In this document: in pieces, positions 53,884-64,000 of the stretch | Position numbering within the stretch: position 1 is the first letter of the stretch | Layout of the letters: every line of letters begins with the position of its first letter | Source: Prochlorococcus sp. AG-347-G22 | GTDB taxonomy: Bacteria; Cyanobacteriota; Cyanobacteriia; PCC-6307; Cyanobiaceae | Assembly: GCA_003281635.1 (NCBI GenBank) | Contig: QCBK01000003.1 | Location: 37,461 to 101,460 of the forward strand | Length of the DNA: 64,000 nucleotides | Direction of reading: 5' to 3' | The notes under the pieces: generated by a model | Told to the model about the DNA's origin: nothing | What the model saw: only the letters and a program-made list of their open reading frames with translations | The model's database searches: none | Position numbers and translations under genes: made by a program

Positions 53884-55289
53884 TCAGTATGAAAACTACC
53901 TTCCTTATCAATCCTTTCATATGTATGAGAGCCAAAACAGTCTCTCATTGCCTGAACAAGATTCTGAGGAAGTCTATTAGTTTTATAACTATTCAAATAA
54001 TCTAAAGTACTGGATAGACATGGGACTGGTATACCAGCTTTTGTGGATAAAGAAACTACTTTAGATAAGTTATCTAATCTTGTCGCAATTTCATTATTGA
54101 ACCAATCATCAAAAATTAAATTTTTTAGATTAGGGTCTTTGTTATAAGCATCTTGAATTTTACTTAATAATTTTGATCTAATTATGCAACCACCTTTCCA
54201 TATTTGAGCAATTGACGGCATATTCAAACCATAGTTATATACTTTAGATGCTTCTCTTAAAATATCCATACCTTGGGCATAGCTCGCGATTGTGGCAAGG
54301 ACTACAGCATCAAATAAAGGTTTCATTCCATCTGATATATTTCCCAAATCAAAATCCTCTATCTCTTTAGATGGAATAGTTTTTGCAATCTCACTACGTT
54401 GCTCTTTTAAAGAACTCATTACTCTTGCATTTAAGGATGCATAAATTGTTGGGACTGACACTCCCAGTTCTAAAGCACTTACAACAGTCCATAATCCAGT
54501 ACCTTTTTGGCCAGCTTTATCCAATATTTTCTCTACTACATCATCTCCAGTTATCTCATCTTTTGTATTTAGACAAATCTCTGTTATCTCAACAAGATAA
54601 GAAGCTAATTCATCAGAATTATTCCATATACCAAATACATCAGACATCTGCTGACCATTCATACCTTTGACTCTCTTCATAAGGTCATAAGCTTCTGCGA
54701 GTATTTGTTCAATTCCATATTCAATTCCGTTATGAACCGTTTTTACAAAATGACCTGAACCTCCTGGTCCAACATATGCAACACATGGACCGTCTTCAAC
54801 TTTGGCAGCCATTTTTGTTAATAAGCTTTCTATCGCATCATATGAAGCCTTAGTACCGCCGGGCATCATACTTGGGCCTTCTAGAGCTCCTTTTGCACCA
54901 CCAGAGACTCCCATTCCAATGTAACCAAAACTTTTACTTTCAAGAGTATTTACCCTTCTTTCTGTATCTTTAAATTGAGAGTTACCTCCATCTATTAATA
55001 AATCTCCCTCCTCGAGATAACCAGAAATATTGTCTATAACTGCATCTGTTGAGGGTCCAGCTTTTACCATCATTAGAATTCTTCTAGGTCTCTCTAGCTT
55101 GTTAACAAATTCTTGAAGAGTTTCAGCTCCCTCTATATTCTTACCAAGACCACGACCTTGTAAAAATTCTTCAGTTTTTGAGTAAGTTCTATTAAAAACT
55201 ACACTAGAAAACCCATTTCTCTCTGCGTTAAGAACTAAATTTTCGCCCATAACACCAAGTCCTATTAAACCAAAATGTGCCTTGGACAT
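53871..55289 (-). CDS. gnd: 6-phosphogluconate dehydrogenase
   Basis: Oxidative decarboxylation of 6-phosphogluconate to ribulose-5-phosphate with NADPH. 472 residues: GLGVMGENLVLNAERNG (nucleotide binding), IDGGNSQFKDTERR, GVSGGAKGALEGPSMMPGG, and VKTVHNGIEYG with the catalytic Lys. Normal length, complete. Between glgC and pgl. Confidence 0.95.
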   Translation of the reverse strand: MSKAHFGLIGLGVMGENLVLNAERNGFSSVVFNRTYSKTEEFLQGRGLGKNIEGAETLQEFVNKLERPRRILMMVKAGPSTDAVIDNISGYLEEGDLLIDGGNSQFKDTERRVNTLESKSFGYIGMGVSGGAKGALEGPSMMPGGTKASYDAIESLLTKMAAKVEDGPCVAYVGPGGSGHFVKTVHNGIEYGIEQILAEAYDLMKRVKGMNGQQMSDVFGIWNNSDELASYLVEITEICLNTKDEITGDDVVEKILDKAGQKGTGLWTVVSALELGVSVPTIYASLNARVMSSLKEQRSEIAKTIPSKEIEDFDLGNISDGMKPLFDAVVLATIASYAQGMDILREASKVYNYGLNMPSIAQIWKGGCIIRSKLLSKIQDAYNKDPNLKNLIFDDWFNNEIATRLDNLSKVVSLSTKAGIPVPCLSSTLDYLNSYKTNRLPQNLVQAMRDCFGSHTYERIDKEGSFHTEWMK

Positions 55290-55384
55290 AAAAAATTAAA
55301 AACTCAATAAATATAGTCTGCCTGCAACTCAACAAAATTGCTCAAAAAAAAAAACTTATGTCAGCGATAAATGATCGAAAAGAT

Positions 55385-56680
55385 TTAAATAACAGTTCCG
55401 TTTGCGATAGTTGCATTTTTAACTACTACAACAATTCCATTTCTTATATAGAAGCCTAATTCTGGCTTATCTGCTTCTTCTACTCGATCTTTATTAATGA
55501 TTACGACGTTATCACCAATCCTTGTATTCTTATCAAGAATTGCTCTTTTTACAGTAGTGCCTTCACCTACTCCAAGCGGTGTTCCGCCTCCTTTTCTTAA
55601 TTCAATCCTCTCTTCAGGTGATTCAAAGAAATCAGCACCCATAACAAGAGTGTCCTCAAGAACCGAATCACTTTCAATCCTGCTTCTTACACCTAAAACA
55701 CAATGCAAAATACTACATGACTTCAAGATTGTACCTTCACAAACTATTGAATCAGTAATTTGAGCATCTACTAGTTTAGAAGGGGGAAGAAATCTTGGTC
55801 TTGTATAAATTGGGAATTTTTCATCATAAAAACTAAATGGGGGTTTTGGTTGCTCAGTCAAGGCAAGATTTGACTCAAAGAATGCCCCAATGGTACCGAT
55901 ATCTTCCCAATAATCATCGAAGACATAACTTTTAAGAGTATCGCCCCTATTAAGGGCTTCAGGAATTATGTCCTTACCAAAATCCGTATAGTTAGGAAAT
56001 TTATTTAAAAGATCGAAAAGAGTATTTCTGCTAAAAACGTAAATACCCATAGAGGCTAGATAAGGTTTTTCGGTAGCTGACTCTTTACTTAATCCAAATT
56101 TTGAAGTATCTACTGCCATTGCCTTCAACTTCTCTCCAGATGGCTTTTCACTGAATTCTTTTATATTTCCTACATCGTCTGTTCTCATGAGGCCAAAGCC
56201 CTCTGCTTGAGCTTCATCAACAGGTAAAGCTGCAACAGTTAAATCAGCATCATTATCTCTATGATGTTGAACAAATAAACTGTAGTCCATTCTGTAAAGT
56301 TGATCGCCTGACAATATTAAATATTCATCAACGTCCCATTCTTGAAATAACCATTGGTATTTTCTTACAGCATCAGCAGTACCTTCAAACCACTTAGGAC
56401 TATCAGGGGTCTGTTGCGCGGCAAGAACCTCTACAAATCCTTGACCGAAAGGACCATTTAAATTATAGGTTCTTCCTATATGTCTATTTAGAGATGCACT
56501 ATTGAACTGGGTCAATACGTACATTTTTTCAATACCTGAATTTATACAATTACTAATTGGAATATCTATTAAACGATACTTACCTGCTAACGGCACCGCA
56601 GGTTTAGCCCTCATTTTTGTTAAAGGGTAAAGTCTAGAACCTTTTCCTCCTCCGAGGATTATGGCCAACACGCGCTTCAT
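55385..56680 (-). CDS. glgC: glucose-1-phosphate adenylyltransferase
   Basis: ADP-glucose pyrophosphorylase, first step of glycogen synthesis, usually activated by 3-phosphoglycerate and inhibited by phosphate. 431 residues with the N-terminal [41 protein letters not shown] and a C-terminal beta-helix domain ending in allosteric lysines. ADP-glucose is also a possible donor for the GpgS osmolyte route in this window (inference). Confidence 0.95.
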   Translation of the reverse strand: MKRVLAIILGGGKGSRLYPLTKMRAKPAVPLAGKYRLIDIPISNCINSGIEKMYVLTQFNSASLNRHIGRTYNLNGPFGQGFVEVLAAQQTPDSPKWFEGTADAVRKYQWLFQEWDVDEYLILSGDQLYRMDYSLFVQHHRDNDADLTVAALPVDEAQAEGFGLMRTDDVGNIKEFSEKPSGEKLKAMAVDTSKFGLSKESATEKPYLASMGIYVFSRNTLFDLLNKFPNYTDFGKDIIPEALNRGDTLKSYVFDDYWEDIGTIGAFFESNLALTEQPKPPFSFYDEKFPIYTRPRFLPPSKLVDAQITDSIVCEGTILKSCSILHCVLGVRSRIESDSVLEDTLVMGADFFESPEERIELRKGGGTPLGVGEGTTVKRAILDKNTRIGDNVVIINKDRVEEADKPELGFYIRNGIVVVVKNATIANGTVI

Positions 56681-56809
56681 TCAATCTTATGGAGGTAGAT
56701 ATACAACTATTTAAAGTAACTGATTATGGGCATATTTAGAAATACTAATGGCCAGTTTACGAAGGTATTTCGATAAATCACTAGAAAAACTTAATATAAA
56801 TGAGAAAAA

Positions 56810-58120
56810 TTAGTTATTTTTTTCCTCTTCTACCAAAGAAAATAATTTTTCAACGATTTTCAAAGAAACTTGTCTTTCTTCTCTTGATTGAGGACTTCTC
56901 AACTTGGTAACAGGCGTGTGAAGTATTTTATTAATAATTCCTTTAGTAAGCGCTTCCACAACTTTTCTTTCTCGAGCTGAAAAATCTGGTCCCATTCTGC
57001 TAAGTGCTTTTTGCAATTCCTCTTTTCTAATTAATTCCAAATCTGATCTAAGTTTATTAATTACTGGAACAGCCTCTAAACTTGCCCACCATTCTAGAAA
57101 AATGATCCTTTCTTCTTCAACTAAAGATTCCGCTTCCTTAGCTATTTTCTGTCTAAATTCTTGATTTCTTGAAACGACCTCTTGTAAGTCATCAACATCA
57201 AATGATTTTACAAATTCATGCTGTTTAACATCATTAGATATATTTCTCGGTACACCAATATCGATAAATTTAAGTCTATCACTCAAATTTAATTTTTCAA
57301 TTTTCGCAAGATCAATAATTGGCTCTTCAGAAGCAGTGCTGGTGAAAACAAGGGAAGACAGTGATATGTTTTCCTCTAATTCGTTTAACCCTCTACAAAC
57401 GATCTCTAAATCAGGGAAATCTTGAGAAAGATTTAATGCTCTATCAATATTTCTATTTATAAGGATAAGTTTATGACATCCTTTTGATTTTAAATGAGTT
57501 ATTAAAAGCCTACTCATTCGTCCAGCCCCAACCACAAGAACGTTCTCTAATTCCAAACTTACAAGAGTATCAAAACCCTTTTCTTGTCCAATTTTTAATT
57601 GGGCAAGTTCTACCGCTGCCGAACTAATTGATACTGCTCCAGTTCCTAAATTTGTTTCAGATCTTACTTTTTTGCCTGTACTAACTGATTGAGTTAATAA
57701 TCTATTAAGAATTGGTCCAGTAGATTGATTCTCCTGACCTAATCTCATCATTTTTTTTACCTGCGAAAGGATTTGTCCTTCACCTAAAACGAGGCTATCG
57801 AGTCCTGCCGAGACTTTCATCAAATGCAAAACTGCTTCTTCCTGCCTAAAGCAAAAAAGATGTGGATTTAAATCTTCAAAAATAATTCCAGAATATTCTG
57901 ATATAAATTCTTTTATAGATGAAATTCCAGTATTTTTATCCTTTACTAATGCATATATTTCTAGCCTATTACAAGTACTTAAAATTGACACTTCCAATAT
58001 ATCAGAGGAAGCTTTTAATGCTTTCAATGATTCTGTTATAGATTGGTCAGGAATACTTAACTTCTCACGCACTTCAACAGGTGCCGTGCGATGACTTAGT
58101 CCGACGACAACAATATGCAT
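56810..58120 (-). CDS. hemA: glutamyl-tRNA reductase
   Basis: First committed step of tetrapyrrole (chlorophyll, heme, bilin) synthesis. 436 residues: VVGLSHRTAPVEVREKL, the nucleophile C50 in ILSTCNRLEIY, SAGLDSLVLGEGQILSQVK, and the NADPH-binding VLVVGAGRMSRL. Complete. Between glgC and glpX in the same orientation. Confidence 0.95.
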   Translation of the reverse strand: MHIVVVGLSHRTAPVEVREKLSIPDQSITESLKALKASSDILEVSILSTCNRLEIYALVKDKNTGISSIKEFISEYSGIIFEDLNPHLFCFRQEEAVLHLMKVSAGLDSLVLGEGQILSQVKKMMRLGQENQSTGPILNRLLTQSVSTGKKVRSETNLGTGAVSISSAAVELAQLKIGQEKGFDTLVSLELENVLVVGAGRMSRLLITHLKSKGCHKLILINRNIDRALNLSQDFPDLEIVCRGLNELEENISLSSLVFTSTASEEPIIDLAKIEKLNLSDRLKFIDIGVPRNISNDVKQHEFVKSFDVDDLQEVVSRNQEFRQKIAKEAESLVEEERIIFLEWWASLEAVPVINKLRSDLELIRKEELQKALSRMGPDFSARERKVVEALTKGIINKILHTPVTKLRSPQSREERQVSLKIVEKLFSLVEEEKNN

Positions 58121-58138
58121 AATATCAACAATAAATTT

Positions 58139-59140
58139 TTAAAGGCTGATACTCTTAGCACCATCTTTTATATGAACAGTATTTGTGAACCTTGCAGTAC
58201 TATCTAATGTACTAATTACTAGACTACTTGTTCTAACACAATCCCTTTCAAATTTAACTCCATCAAATAATAATCCATCAGTTATTCCACTTCCAGCGAA
58301 AACAACATTTTCTCCCGATGCCAACTCATTCGCTTCATAGATTTTATCTATATCAGTTATGCCCATTTCATTAAGACGTTTTATATTCCCTTCTTTTGTG
58401 TAATCAGCCCATTCAGAAGTTTGAGCTATTGCTGGATCATAAACTAGTTGTCCTTGGAAGTGTCCGCCAAGAGCTCTCATTGCAGCAGCTGAAATAACAC
58501 CCTCTGGAGCTGCACCTATACCCATCAAACAATGTGTTCCAGTACCTGCAAAACCACATGCAATCGCAGCTTGAACATCACCATCAGAAATCGGTTGTAC
58601 TTTTGCACCACATCCTCGAATCTCTTTAATTAAATCTTTATGCCTAGTTCTATCCATTACAACAACAGTAAGCTCGTCAATAGAAAGACCCAAGCAATCA
58701 CTAAGTATCTTCAAATTTTCAGTAGCTGAATTTCTAATATCTACTTTACCTTTGGCAGCAGGAGGGGCAGCTAATTTGTTCATGTAAAAATCAGGAGCAT
58801 TGAAAAGACCCCCAGTATCAGAAGCAGCCAAAACCGCCATAGAACCTCTTTGATTATTTGCACAAAGATTAGTTCCTTCACAAGGATCTACTGCAAAGTC
58901 GACTCCTGGACCACTTCCACTACCGACCTCTTCACCTATATAAAGCATAGGTGCTTCATCTCTTTCACCTTCTCCAATAACTATTTTCCCTTTCATTTCA
59001 ATTTTGCCCATTCGCAATCTCATTGCTTCTACAGCTGCAGCATCAGCTTCATCTTTTTGACCAAGTCCTGTTAGTTTTGCTGAGGCAATAGCAGCTTGCT
59101 CGACAACTTCGAGAATTTCTTGAATTAAAGTTTGATTCAC
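58139..59140 (-). CDS. glpX: class II fructose-1,6/sedoheptulose-1,7-bisphosphatase
   Basis: Calvin-cycle bisphosphatase of the cyanobacterial F/SBPase type, 333 residues. Lithium-sensitive phosphatase fold: [45 protein letters not shown] and [15 protein letters not shown] single enzyme of this kind hydrolyses both bisphosphates in cyanobacteria. First gene of the minus-strand carbon operon; an inverted repeat lies 41-70 bases upstream. Confidence 0.95.
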   Translation of the reverse strand: MNQTLIQEILEVVEQAAIASAKLTGLGQKDEADAAAVEAMRLRMGKIEMKGKIVIGEGERDEAPMLYIGEEVGSGSGPGVDFAVDPCEGTNLCANNQRGSMAVLAASDTGGLFNAPDFYMNKLAAPPAAKGKVDIRNSATENLKILSDCLGLSIDELTVVVMDRTRHKDLIKEIRGCGAKVQPISDGDVQAAIACGFAGTGTHCLMGIGAAPEGVISAAAMRALGGHFQGQLVYDPAIAQTSEWADYTKEGNIKRLNEMGITDIDKIYEANELASGENVVFAGSGITDGLLFDGVKFERDCVRTSSLVISTLDSTARFTNTVHIKDGAKSISL

Positions 59141-59180
59141 AATTAAATTTTGAGGATTTTCTTAAAGGTTTTGAGTATGA

Positions 59181-59209
59181 TCTCATAAAAAATGCCATTT
59201 TTTATGAGA
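59181..59209. promoter_or_regulatory. 14-bp inverted repeat in the glpX-rpe divergent region
   Basis: Arms TCTCATAAAAAATG (59181-59194) and CATTTTTTATGAGA (59196-59209) are perfect inverted copies around a single C. The element lies between glpX (start 59140, minus) and rpe (start 59328, plus), both Calvin-cycle genes. It may be an operator for a dimeric regulator; a terminator is unlikely so close to two promoters without a preceding gene. Confidence 0.5.
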
Positions 59210-59327
59210 GTTATTATGCTAGTAAGCTTTTTTTAACTCTTTACAGCTGTTACTTTATCAGGCCGTGACTTGAAATTAGGAATAAACAACTAAATATAGT
59301 ATCTTTATTAAATATTTTAAAAATTAA

Positions 59328-60086
59328 ATGACTGAGTCAAATCAAACAAATTTAGCTGGTGTTAATAGACCAATTCAAATAATTCCTTCAGTTTTACCAG
59401 CAGATTGGGCAAATATGGGGGGATGTGTTAAAGAGCTCGAGGAAGCTGGGGTAGATAGAATTCAATTTGATGTAATGGATGGGAATTTCGTACCAAATCT
59501 TACATTCGGTCCTGAAATGATTGCTGCATGTAGGAAATATTGCAATGTCCCTTTTGAAACTCAATTAATGGTGAGCCAATATAACTGTGAAACCATGCTT
59601 GAATCTTATGTAAATGCCACAAAAGGGGCGAATGGAGAACCAGGAGTAGTAATAGCTCATGCCGAAGCGAATATTCATTTGCATAGAGTTCTCGGAAGAA
59701 TAAGAGATTTAGGAGGATCTCCTTCTGTTGCATTAAACCCTCATACTCCTTTTGAAATGATTAAAAACATTATGGATATGGTTGATCATGTTTTGGTTAT
59801 GACAGTTAATCCAGGTTTTGGAGGACAAGCTTACATACCAACAATGCTTAATAAAATCAGAGAAATAAGAAACTTTATTATCGAAAAAAACTTAAATATC
59901 GACATTGAAGTTGATGGGGGGATAAAAGCAAATTGGACTATTTCACAATGTGCCGATGCTGGTGCTAATTGTTTTATTGCAGGTAGCGGAATGTTTGCTT
60001 ACCCAACATTAAAAGAAGGGTGTGATGACTTGAGAAAAGTTGCACAAGAAGCACAAAAAGGGAAAGTTCTTTCAGAACCTCAATAA
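59328..60086 (+). CDS. rpe: ribulose-phosphate 3-epimerase
   Basis: Interconverts ribulose- and xylulose-5-phosphate in the Calvin cycle and pentose phosphate pathway. 252 residues, TIM barrel: IIPSVLPADWANMG, FDVMDGNFVPNLTFGP (metal ligands), VMTVNPGFGGQ and IEVDGGIKANW. Starts with ~20 extra residues typical of cyanobacterial/plastid forms. Confidence 0.95.
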   Translation: MTESNQTNLAGVNRPIQIIPSVLPADWANMGGCVKELEEAGVDRIQFDVMDGNFVPNLTFGPEMIAACRKYCNVPFETQLMVSQYNCETMLESYVNATKGANGEPGVVIAHAEANIHLHRVLGRIRDLGGSPSVALNPHTPFEMIKNIMDMVDHVLVMTVNPGFGGQAYIPTMLNKIREIRNFIIEKNLNIDIEVDGGIKANWTISQCADAGANCFIAGSGMFAYPTLKEGCDDLRKVAQEAQKGKVLSEPQ

Positions 60087-60107
60087 ATATTCTGGATGAT
60101 TAAGAAA

Positions 60108-61037
60108 TCACCCAAATATCCATCCATAACTATGCAACCCTATTCCTAAAAAATTAACTCCTAAATAACATACTAAAACAACTAAAAAGCCTGTAGATGC
60201 TAATAATGCTGGTTTACGTCCTTGCCAACCCTTGCTTATTCTCATATGCAGATAAGCGGCATAAAACAACCATGAGATAAATGCCCATGTTTCTTTAGGA
60301 TCCCAACTCCACCATGTACCCCAGGCCTCATTAGCCCAAACTGCACCTGAAATCAAACCGAGAGTCAAAAGGACAAAACCTATTAATATAGAACGATAAC
60401 TTAATGTATCTAATTCTTCTGAATGAGAAAATTCAATAGGTTCAACTAAATCATTTACAGGATAGCTGTTTGAAAGTTTAAATCCTCCTATACCTGTAGA
60501 ACTACTTCTGATTTGAAGCGGCTCACTTTTATTAATAAACAAAACGGAAATTGAAAGTAAAGAACCTATTATTAATGCTGCATAACTAAGCATTACGACG
60601 CTTACATGCATTACTAACCAACTAGACCTTAAAGCTGGAACTAAGTTGGATGATAATTTCAAATCCTCAGGTAAAACAAAACAAGCAAAAGACACAGTAA
60701 GTAACTCAATAGGTATAGCAATTGAGGGGATTATTGGAGCTTGGTATTCTCTTTCAACCAATAGTTGTCCTAATGTGATACCCCAAGTAAGGAAATAAAG
60801 AGATTCATACAGATTGCTAATAGGAAAGTGCCCAGAAATTGACCATCTAAAAAGTAACTGTAATGTTATTAATAAGTTCACTAAAATCGTAATAAGTCTT
60901 ACAGCAGAAGAAGACTTTTTTTTAAAAACTGCACCCAAAGATATTGGTAAGTTAATTAATAAAAAATAAAAAACTAAAAGACCTAAAACTGAAACTGGTT
61001 CATATATTAAATTTTTAAAAAAATTATCTAGTATCAT
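60108..61037 (-). CDS. ccsA: cytochrome c biogenesis protein CcsA
   Basis: Heme delivery protein of the system II (Ccs) pathway for c-type cytochromes in thylakoids. 309 residues, about eight membrane helices, with the tryptophan-rich WWD motif [17 protein letters not shown] and conserved His residues flanking it ([20 protein letters not shown]). Partner Ccs1 is not in the window. Confidence 0.93.
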   Translation of the reverse strand: MILDNFFKNLIYEPVSVLGLLVFYFLLINLPISLGAVFKKKSSSAVRLITILVNLLITLQLLFRWSISGHFPISNLYESLYFLTWGITLGQLLVEREYQAPIIPSIAIPIELLTVSFACFVLPEDLKLSSNLVPALRSSWLVMHVSVVMLSYAALIIGSLLSISVLFINKSEPLQIRSSSTGIGGFKLSNSYPVNDLVEPIEFSHSEELDTLSYRSILIGFVLLTLGLISGAVWANEAWGTWWSWDPKETWAFISWLFYAAYLHMRISKGWQGRKPALLASTGFLVVLVCYLGVNFLGIGLHSYGWIFG

Positions 61038-61151
61038 TTCTAGAAATTTCTCAAGTTTTAATACTCCATAACAAACAAATAATAATTAAAATTGTACTTA
61101 TATGAGTAAATATTTAATAATAAAGTTTTAATTTATTTTTTAAAAAGCATT

Positions 61152-61880
61152 TCAAAGTTTGAAATCATCTCCTAGATAATACTTCTTAACTATTGGATTA
61201 TCAGCCAATTCACTTGATGAACCGTTTGCTAAAATTTTCCCTTCACTTAATACATATGATTTGTTAGTAATCAGGAGGGTTTCCCTCACATTATGGTCTG
61301 TAATGAGAATGCCCACCCCATCACTACTTAATTTAATAATTAGTTTCTTCAGATCATTAACAGCTAGAGGATCAATCCCAGCAAAAGGTTCGTCTAATAA
61401 CAAATATTTAGGTCCTTTTCTACCTACAGTAAGAGCCCTAGCTATTTCACATCTCCTCCTCTCTCCTCCCGAAAGTTGATAACCATAATTATCTACAAAG
61501 TTATTCAAATTAAAATCATTAATTAATTGTTCTCTTCTATTTCTAATTGCCGCTCTACTATAAGTTGAACTTTGCAAAGCCAAATCAATATTATCCTTAA
61601 CAGTTAGGTCTCTGAATATACTTGCTTCTTGAGTTAAATAACCCAACCCAAGTCTTGACCTAATTGGGAGAGGAAGATTGGTTATATTTTTTCCATTCAT
61701 TAAAATTTCTCCTTTATCAGGTTTTATATTCCCAACAGCAAGATTAAAAGTAGTAGTTTTCCCAGCACCATTGGGTCCCATCAAACCAACAACTTCCCCT
61801 GGATTCACAGTTATGGAAACATCATTTACGATTAATCTTCCTTTTATTGAAAGGGATACATTATGAATCTTTAGGTTCAT
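61152..61880 (-). CDS. lptB: LPS export ABC transporter ATP-binding protein
   Basis: 242 residues, closest in motifs to LptB: Walker A GPNGAGKTT, IRSRLGLGYLTQEASIFRDL, signature LSGGERRRCEIARAL and Walker B LLLDEPFAGIDP with the typical LITDHNVRETL switch. Energises lipopolysaccharide transport to the outer membrane; consistent with lpxD elsewhere in the window. LptFG are not here. Confidence 0.88.
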   Translation of the reverse strand: MNLKIHNVSLSIKGRLIVNDVSITVNPGEVVGLMGPNGAGKTTTFNLAVGNIKPDKGEILMNGKNITNLPLPIRSRLGLGYLTQEASIFRDLTVKDNIDLALQSSTYSRAAIRNRREQLINDFNLNNFVDNYGYQLSGGERRRCEIARALTVGRKGPKYLLLDEPFAGIDPLAVNDLKKLIIKLSSDGVGILITDHNVRETLLITNKSYVLSEGKILANGSSSELADNPIVKKYYLGDDFKL

Positions 61881-61971
61881 TTTTCTTGAGATCGATTAGT
61901 TTTCTTTATTTCTTGAAAAAAAAATGGGATAGAAAATAATAATTTAATTGAAGATAAAGATATACTCATAT

Positions 61972-62343
61972 TTATGAAAGAGGTTTCAAAAAAGGCTTAT
62001 CGCTCTCATTTAATAGCTCTTTGCATTGTAATTTCCTCAATAAATCTTCCAAACATCGGCAGAAGGATTCAAGATCAATCCCTAAATCAATCTTGGTTCT
62101 AGTTTTTATTCTACCTAAACCCTCTCCAAGCAAAATAGTAGCTCCATTTAAATTACCCTTACTTAAGTGAAACTGAGAAACAGATACTTGTAAAATTCCC
62201 TGGATAACTTGTCTTTCGTCACCATCAACGGTATTCCATATTTCTTCAAAAGCATCATGAGCCTCATACCATTCATGATTGTTAAAAAGATTTAAAGCAG
62301 TAAAAAGGGAATCTCTAAAACTTTTTGTACTTTCTCCGTTCAT
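61972..62343 (-). CDS. DUF309 family protein
   Basis: 123 residues with the DUF309 core ALNLFNNHEWYEAHDAFEEI, then GDERQVIQGILQVSVSQFHL and NGATILLGEGLGRIK; these alternate helices make a small TPR-like bundle with conserved His, Glu and Trp. Function unknown. 11 bases after typA (same strand), so likely cotranscribed. Confidence 0.85.
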   Translation of the reverse strand: MNGESTKSFRDSLFTALNLFNNHEWYEAHDAFEEIWNTVDGDERQVIQGILQVSVSQFHLSKGNLNGATILLGEGLGRIKTRTKIDLGIDLESFCRCLEDLLRKLQCKELLNESDKPFLKPLS

Positions 62344-62354
62344 GATACTAATTA

Positions 62355-64000
62355 TTAATTTTTTTTCTTTTTATTTATTTTTCTCATTCTTATTGAATCT
62401 GGTGTTACCTCTAGCATCTCATCTGGACCTATATATTCGAGTGCTCTTTCAAGGGTAATATCAACAGGCGACTGCAATGTATCAAGTTCTTCTGCCCCTG
62501 CAGACCTCATATTAGTCAACTGCTTAGTTTTACATATATTCAACTCAAGATCTTGAGGTCTATTATTCTCTCCAATTATCATTCCTTTGTAAACTTTAAC
62601 ACCAGGCTTAATAAAATAAACTCCCCTATCTTCAGCATTCTTTAATGCATAAAATGTAGCCACACCTTCCTCAAAAGCTATAAGAACTCCATTTCTCCTG
62701 GTTTCAAAATCTCCTGTTTTGGGTTTATATTCATAAAAAGAGTGACTCATGATACCTTCACCTCTCGTAATACGAACAAATTCACCGCGAAATCCAATAA
62801 GTCCTCTTGATGGAACGAGAAATTCTAATTGAGTTCTCCCATCTGAACTTGTCTGCATGTTTTTCATTTCTGCTTTTCTCGATCCAAGTTTCTCGATGCA
62901 TGAACCAACGGATACTTCAGGTACATCTAAAACCAAAGTCTCAATAGGCTCACATTCAACATTATCAATTTCTCTAAAAATTACTTGAGGTTGTGAGATT
63001 TGAAACTCAAACCCTTCTCTTCTCATGGTTTCAATCAAAATACCTAAATGTAATTCTCCTCTTCCTGAAACTGAAAATCTATCAGGAGAATCAGTTTCTT
63101 CGACTCTTAAGGCAACATTTGTTAAAAGTTCCCTTTCCAATCTATTTTTGAGTTGTCTACTAGTAACAAATTTCCCTTCTTTACCCGCAAATGGCGAATC
63201 ATTAACAACAAAAGTCATATTTAAGGTAGGTTCGTCAACTTTGATTAATGGAAGTGGATGGGGAGAATCAGGACATGCTATGGTCTCACCAATATTGACG
63301 TCATCGAACCCAGATACGGCAACGATATCTCCTGCAAATGCTTCATTTATATCAATCCTTTGTAATCCTTCGAATCCTAGAAGTTTACTAACTTTACCTT
63401 TAATAGTTTTTCCATTTTCTTTAATTAAACTAGCTTGTTGACCATTTTTTATAGTTCCATTATGAATTTTCCCAATTACAATTCTGCCCAAGAAATCTGA
63501 ATAGTCCAAGGTAGTTATTTGTAGCTGAAGAGGCTTATTAGCATCACCTACTGGAGGTGGAACATGTCTGATAATAGCTTCAAAAAGAGGCATCATATTG
63601 TCACTATTAGATTCCATCTCTTCTTTTGCAAAACCAGATAGGCCGCTTCCAAAAAGATAAGGGAAATCACATTGGTCATCATCAGCTCCTAATTCTAAAA
63701 ACAAATCCAACACCTTATCAATTGCTATTTCTGGCACTACCCTTGGTCTATCAATTTTATTGACAAAAACTATGGGCCTAAGTCCTTTTTCTAATGCTTT
63801 TTTTAAAACAAATCTTGTTTGAGGCATCGGCCCCTCATTTGCATCAACAATAAGCAGACAACCATCAACCATGCCCAAAACCCTTTCAACTTCTCCTCCG
63901 AAATCTGCATGTCCCGGTGTATCTATAATATTAATTCTTGTATCTTTGTAGTTAACTGCAGTATTTTTTGAGAGTATCGTTATCCCTCTTTCTCTTTCAA
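62355..64000 (-). CDS. typA: translational GTPase TypA/BipA, 5' end cut by the window edge
   Basis: Ribosome-associated GTPase. The visible 547 residues start inside the G domain with ERERGITIL (switch I region), then [12 protein letters not shown] (G3) and FVNKIDR (G4), followed by domains II, III and V and the TypA-specific C terminus ([30 protein letters not shown]). Normal length is about 600, so roughly 50 residues including the P-loop lie beyond base 64000. A Met at 63878 is internal and not the start. Confidence 0.95.
   Translation of the reverse strand, partial: ERERGITILSKNTAVNYKDTRINIIDTPGHADFGGEVERVLGMVDGCLLIVDANEGPMPQTRFVLKKALEKGLRPIVFVNKIDRPRVVPEIAIDKVLDLFLELGADDDQCDFPYLFGSGLSGFAKEEMESNSDNMMPLFEAIIRHVPPPVGDANKPLQLQITTLDYSDFLGRIVIGKIHNGTIKNGQQASLIKENGKTIKGKVSKLLGFEGLQRIDINEAFAGDIVAVSGFDDVNIGETIACPDSPHPLPLIKVDEPTLNMTFVVNDSPFAGKEGKFVTSRQLKNRLERELLTNVALRVEETDSPDRFSVSGRGELHLGILIETMRREGFEFQISQPQVIFREIDNVECEPIETLVLDVPEVSVGSCIEKLGSRKAEMKNMQTSSDGRTQLEFLVPSRGLIGFRGEFVRITRGEGIMSHSFYEYKPKTGDFETRRNGVLIAFEEGVATFYALKNAEDRGVYFIKPGVKVYKGMIIGENNRPQDLELNICKTKQLTNMRSAGAEELDTLQSPVDITLERALEYIGPDEMLEVTPDSIRMRKINKKKKN

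Noticed and set aside
56748..56813. 21-codon plus-strand frame after the hemA stop (MASLRRYFDKSLEKL...)
   Set aside because: Basic and somewhat peptide-like, but too short and overlapping hemA by four bases; no support beyond composition.
63025..63441. 138-codon frame opposite typA
   Set aside because: Shadow of conserved TypA domains; no start context or homology.

Overview
The window is strongly AT-rich, gene-dense, and carries a gene set typical of a marine picocyanobacterium, most likely a high-light Prochlorococcus (inferred from family content and base composition, not from a database match). Pointers are a complete urease plus urea ABC transporter locus, glucosylglycerate osmolyte genes, a CcsA cytochrome c assembly protein, HemA, a bifunctional-type GlpX, GlgC, Gnd and Pgl, several cyanobacteria-specific unknown families (DUF1830, DUF3685, DUF3727), and many very small membrane proteins. 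I saw no insertion sequence, phage gene, CRISPR array or rRNA. One tRNA (Pro, anticodon GGG) lies at the left edge.

Layout. 1-2200: tRNA-Pro, uppP and small membrane proteins. 2250-7036: a glucosylglycerate cluster (glycerate 3-kinase, phosphatase, GH13 phosphorylase, and divergent GpgS) that could both make and recycle the osmolyte. 7033-12117: urease structural genes ureABC with ureD on the minus strand, divergent from ureEFG. 12118-17346: urtABCDE behind a well-formed NtcA-type promoter, with a strong hairpin between urtA and urtB. 17347-21290: an island of tiny genes, including a candidate ribbon-helix-helix regulator flanked by four copies of CARCACTW. 21444-23659: a Rieske oxygenase, a one-helix peptide separated from it by a single in-frame stop, and an ABC ATPase. 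23650-26715: an iron region with Fur-box-like sites, a Crp-family regulator, ferritin, a Cys/Lys-rich 40-residue peptide and a FutC-like ATPase.

26811-43115: mostly housekeeping genes (nth, pgsA, hisA, ruvX, proB, lpxD, leuB, a proteobacterial-type phosphoribulokinase, accD), interspersed with cyanobacterial unknowns. A tightly packed run from DUF3685 to proB (31551-38560) looks like one transcription unit. 43118-50471: a Gfo/Idh oxidoreductase, class I and class II fructose-bisphosphate aldolases side by side, purQ/purS, a CobW GTPase, a pentapeptide protein and a degenerate uracil phosphoribosyltransferase homologue. 50495-64000: ilvD, then a long minus-strand carbon block (glpX-hemA-glgC-gnd-pgl-CIA30-unknown), rpe, ccsA, lptB, a DUF309 gene, and typA running off the right edge.

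Taken together, the window links nitrogen scavenging from urea, carbon partitioning (Calvin cycle, glycogen, oxidative pentose phosphate pathway, osmolyte) and iron homeostasis. The least explained parts are the small-gene island with its phased repeats, the split Rieske/ABC operon, the Fur-linked small peptide and the UPRT homologue that has lost its catalytic motifs.
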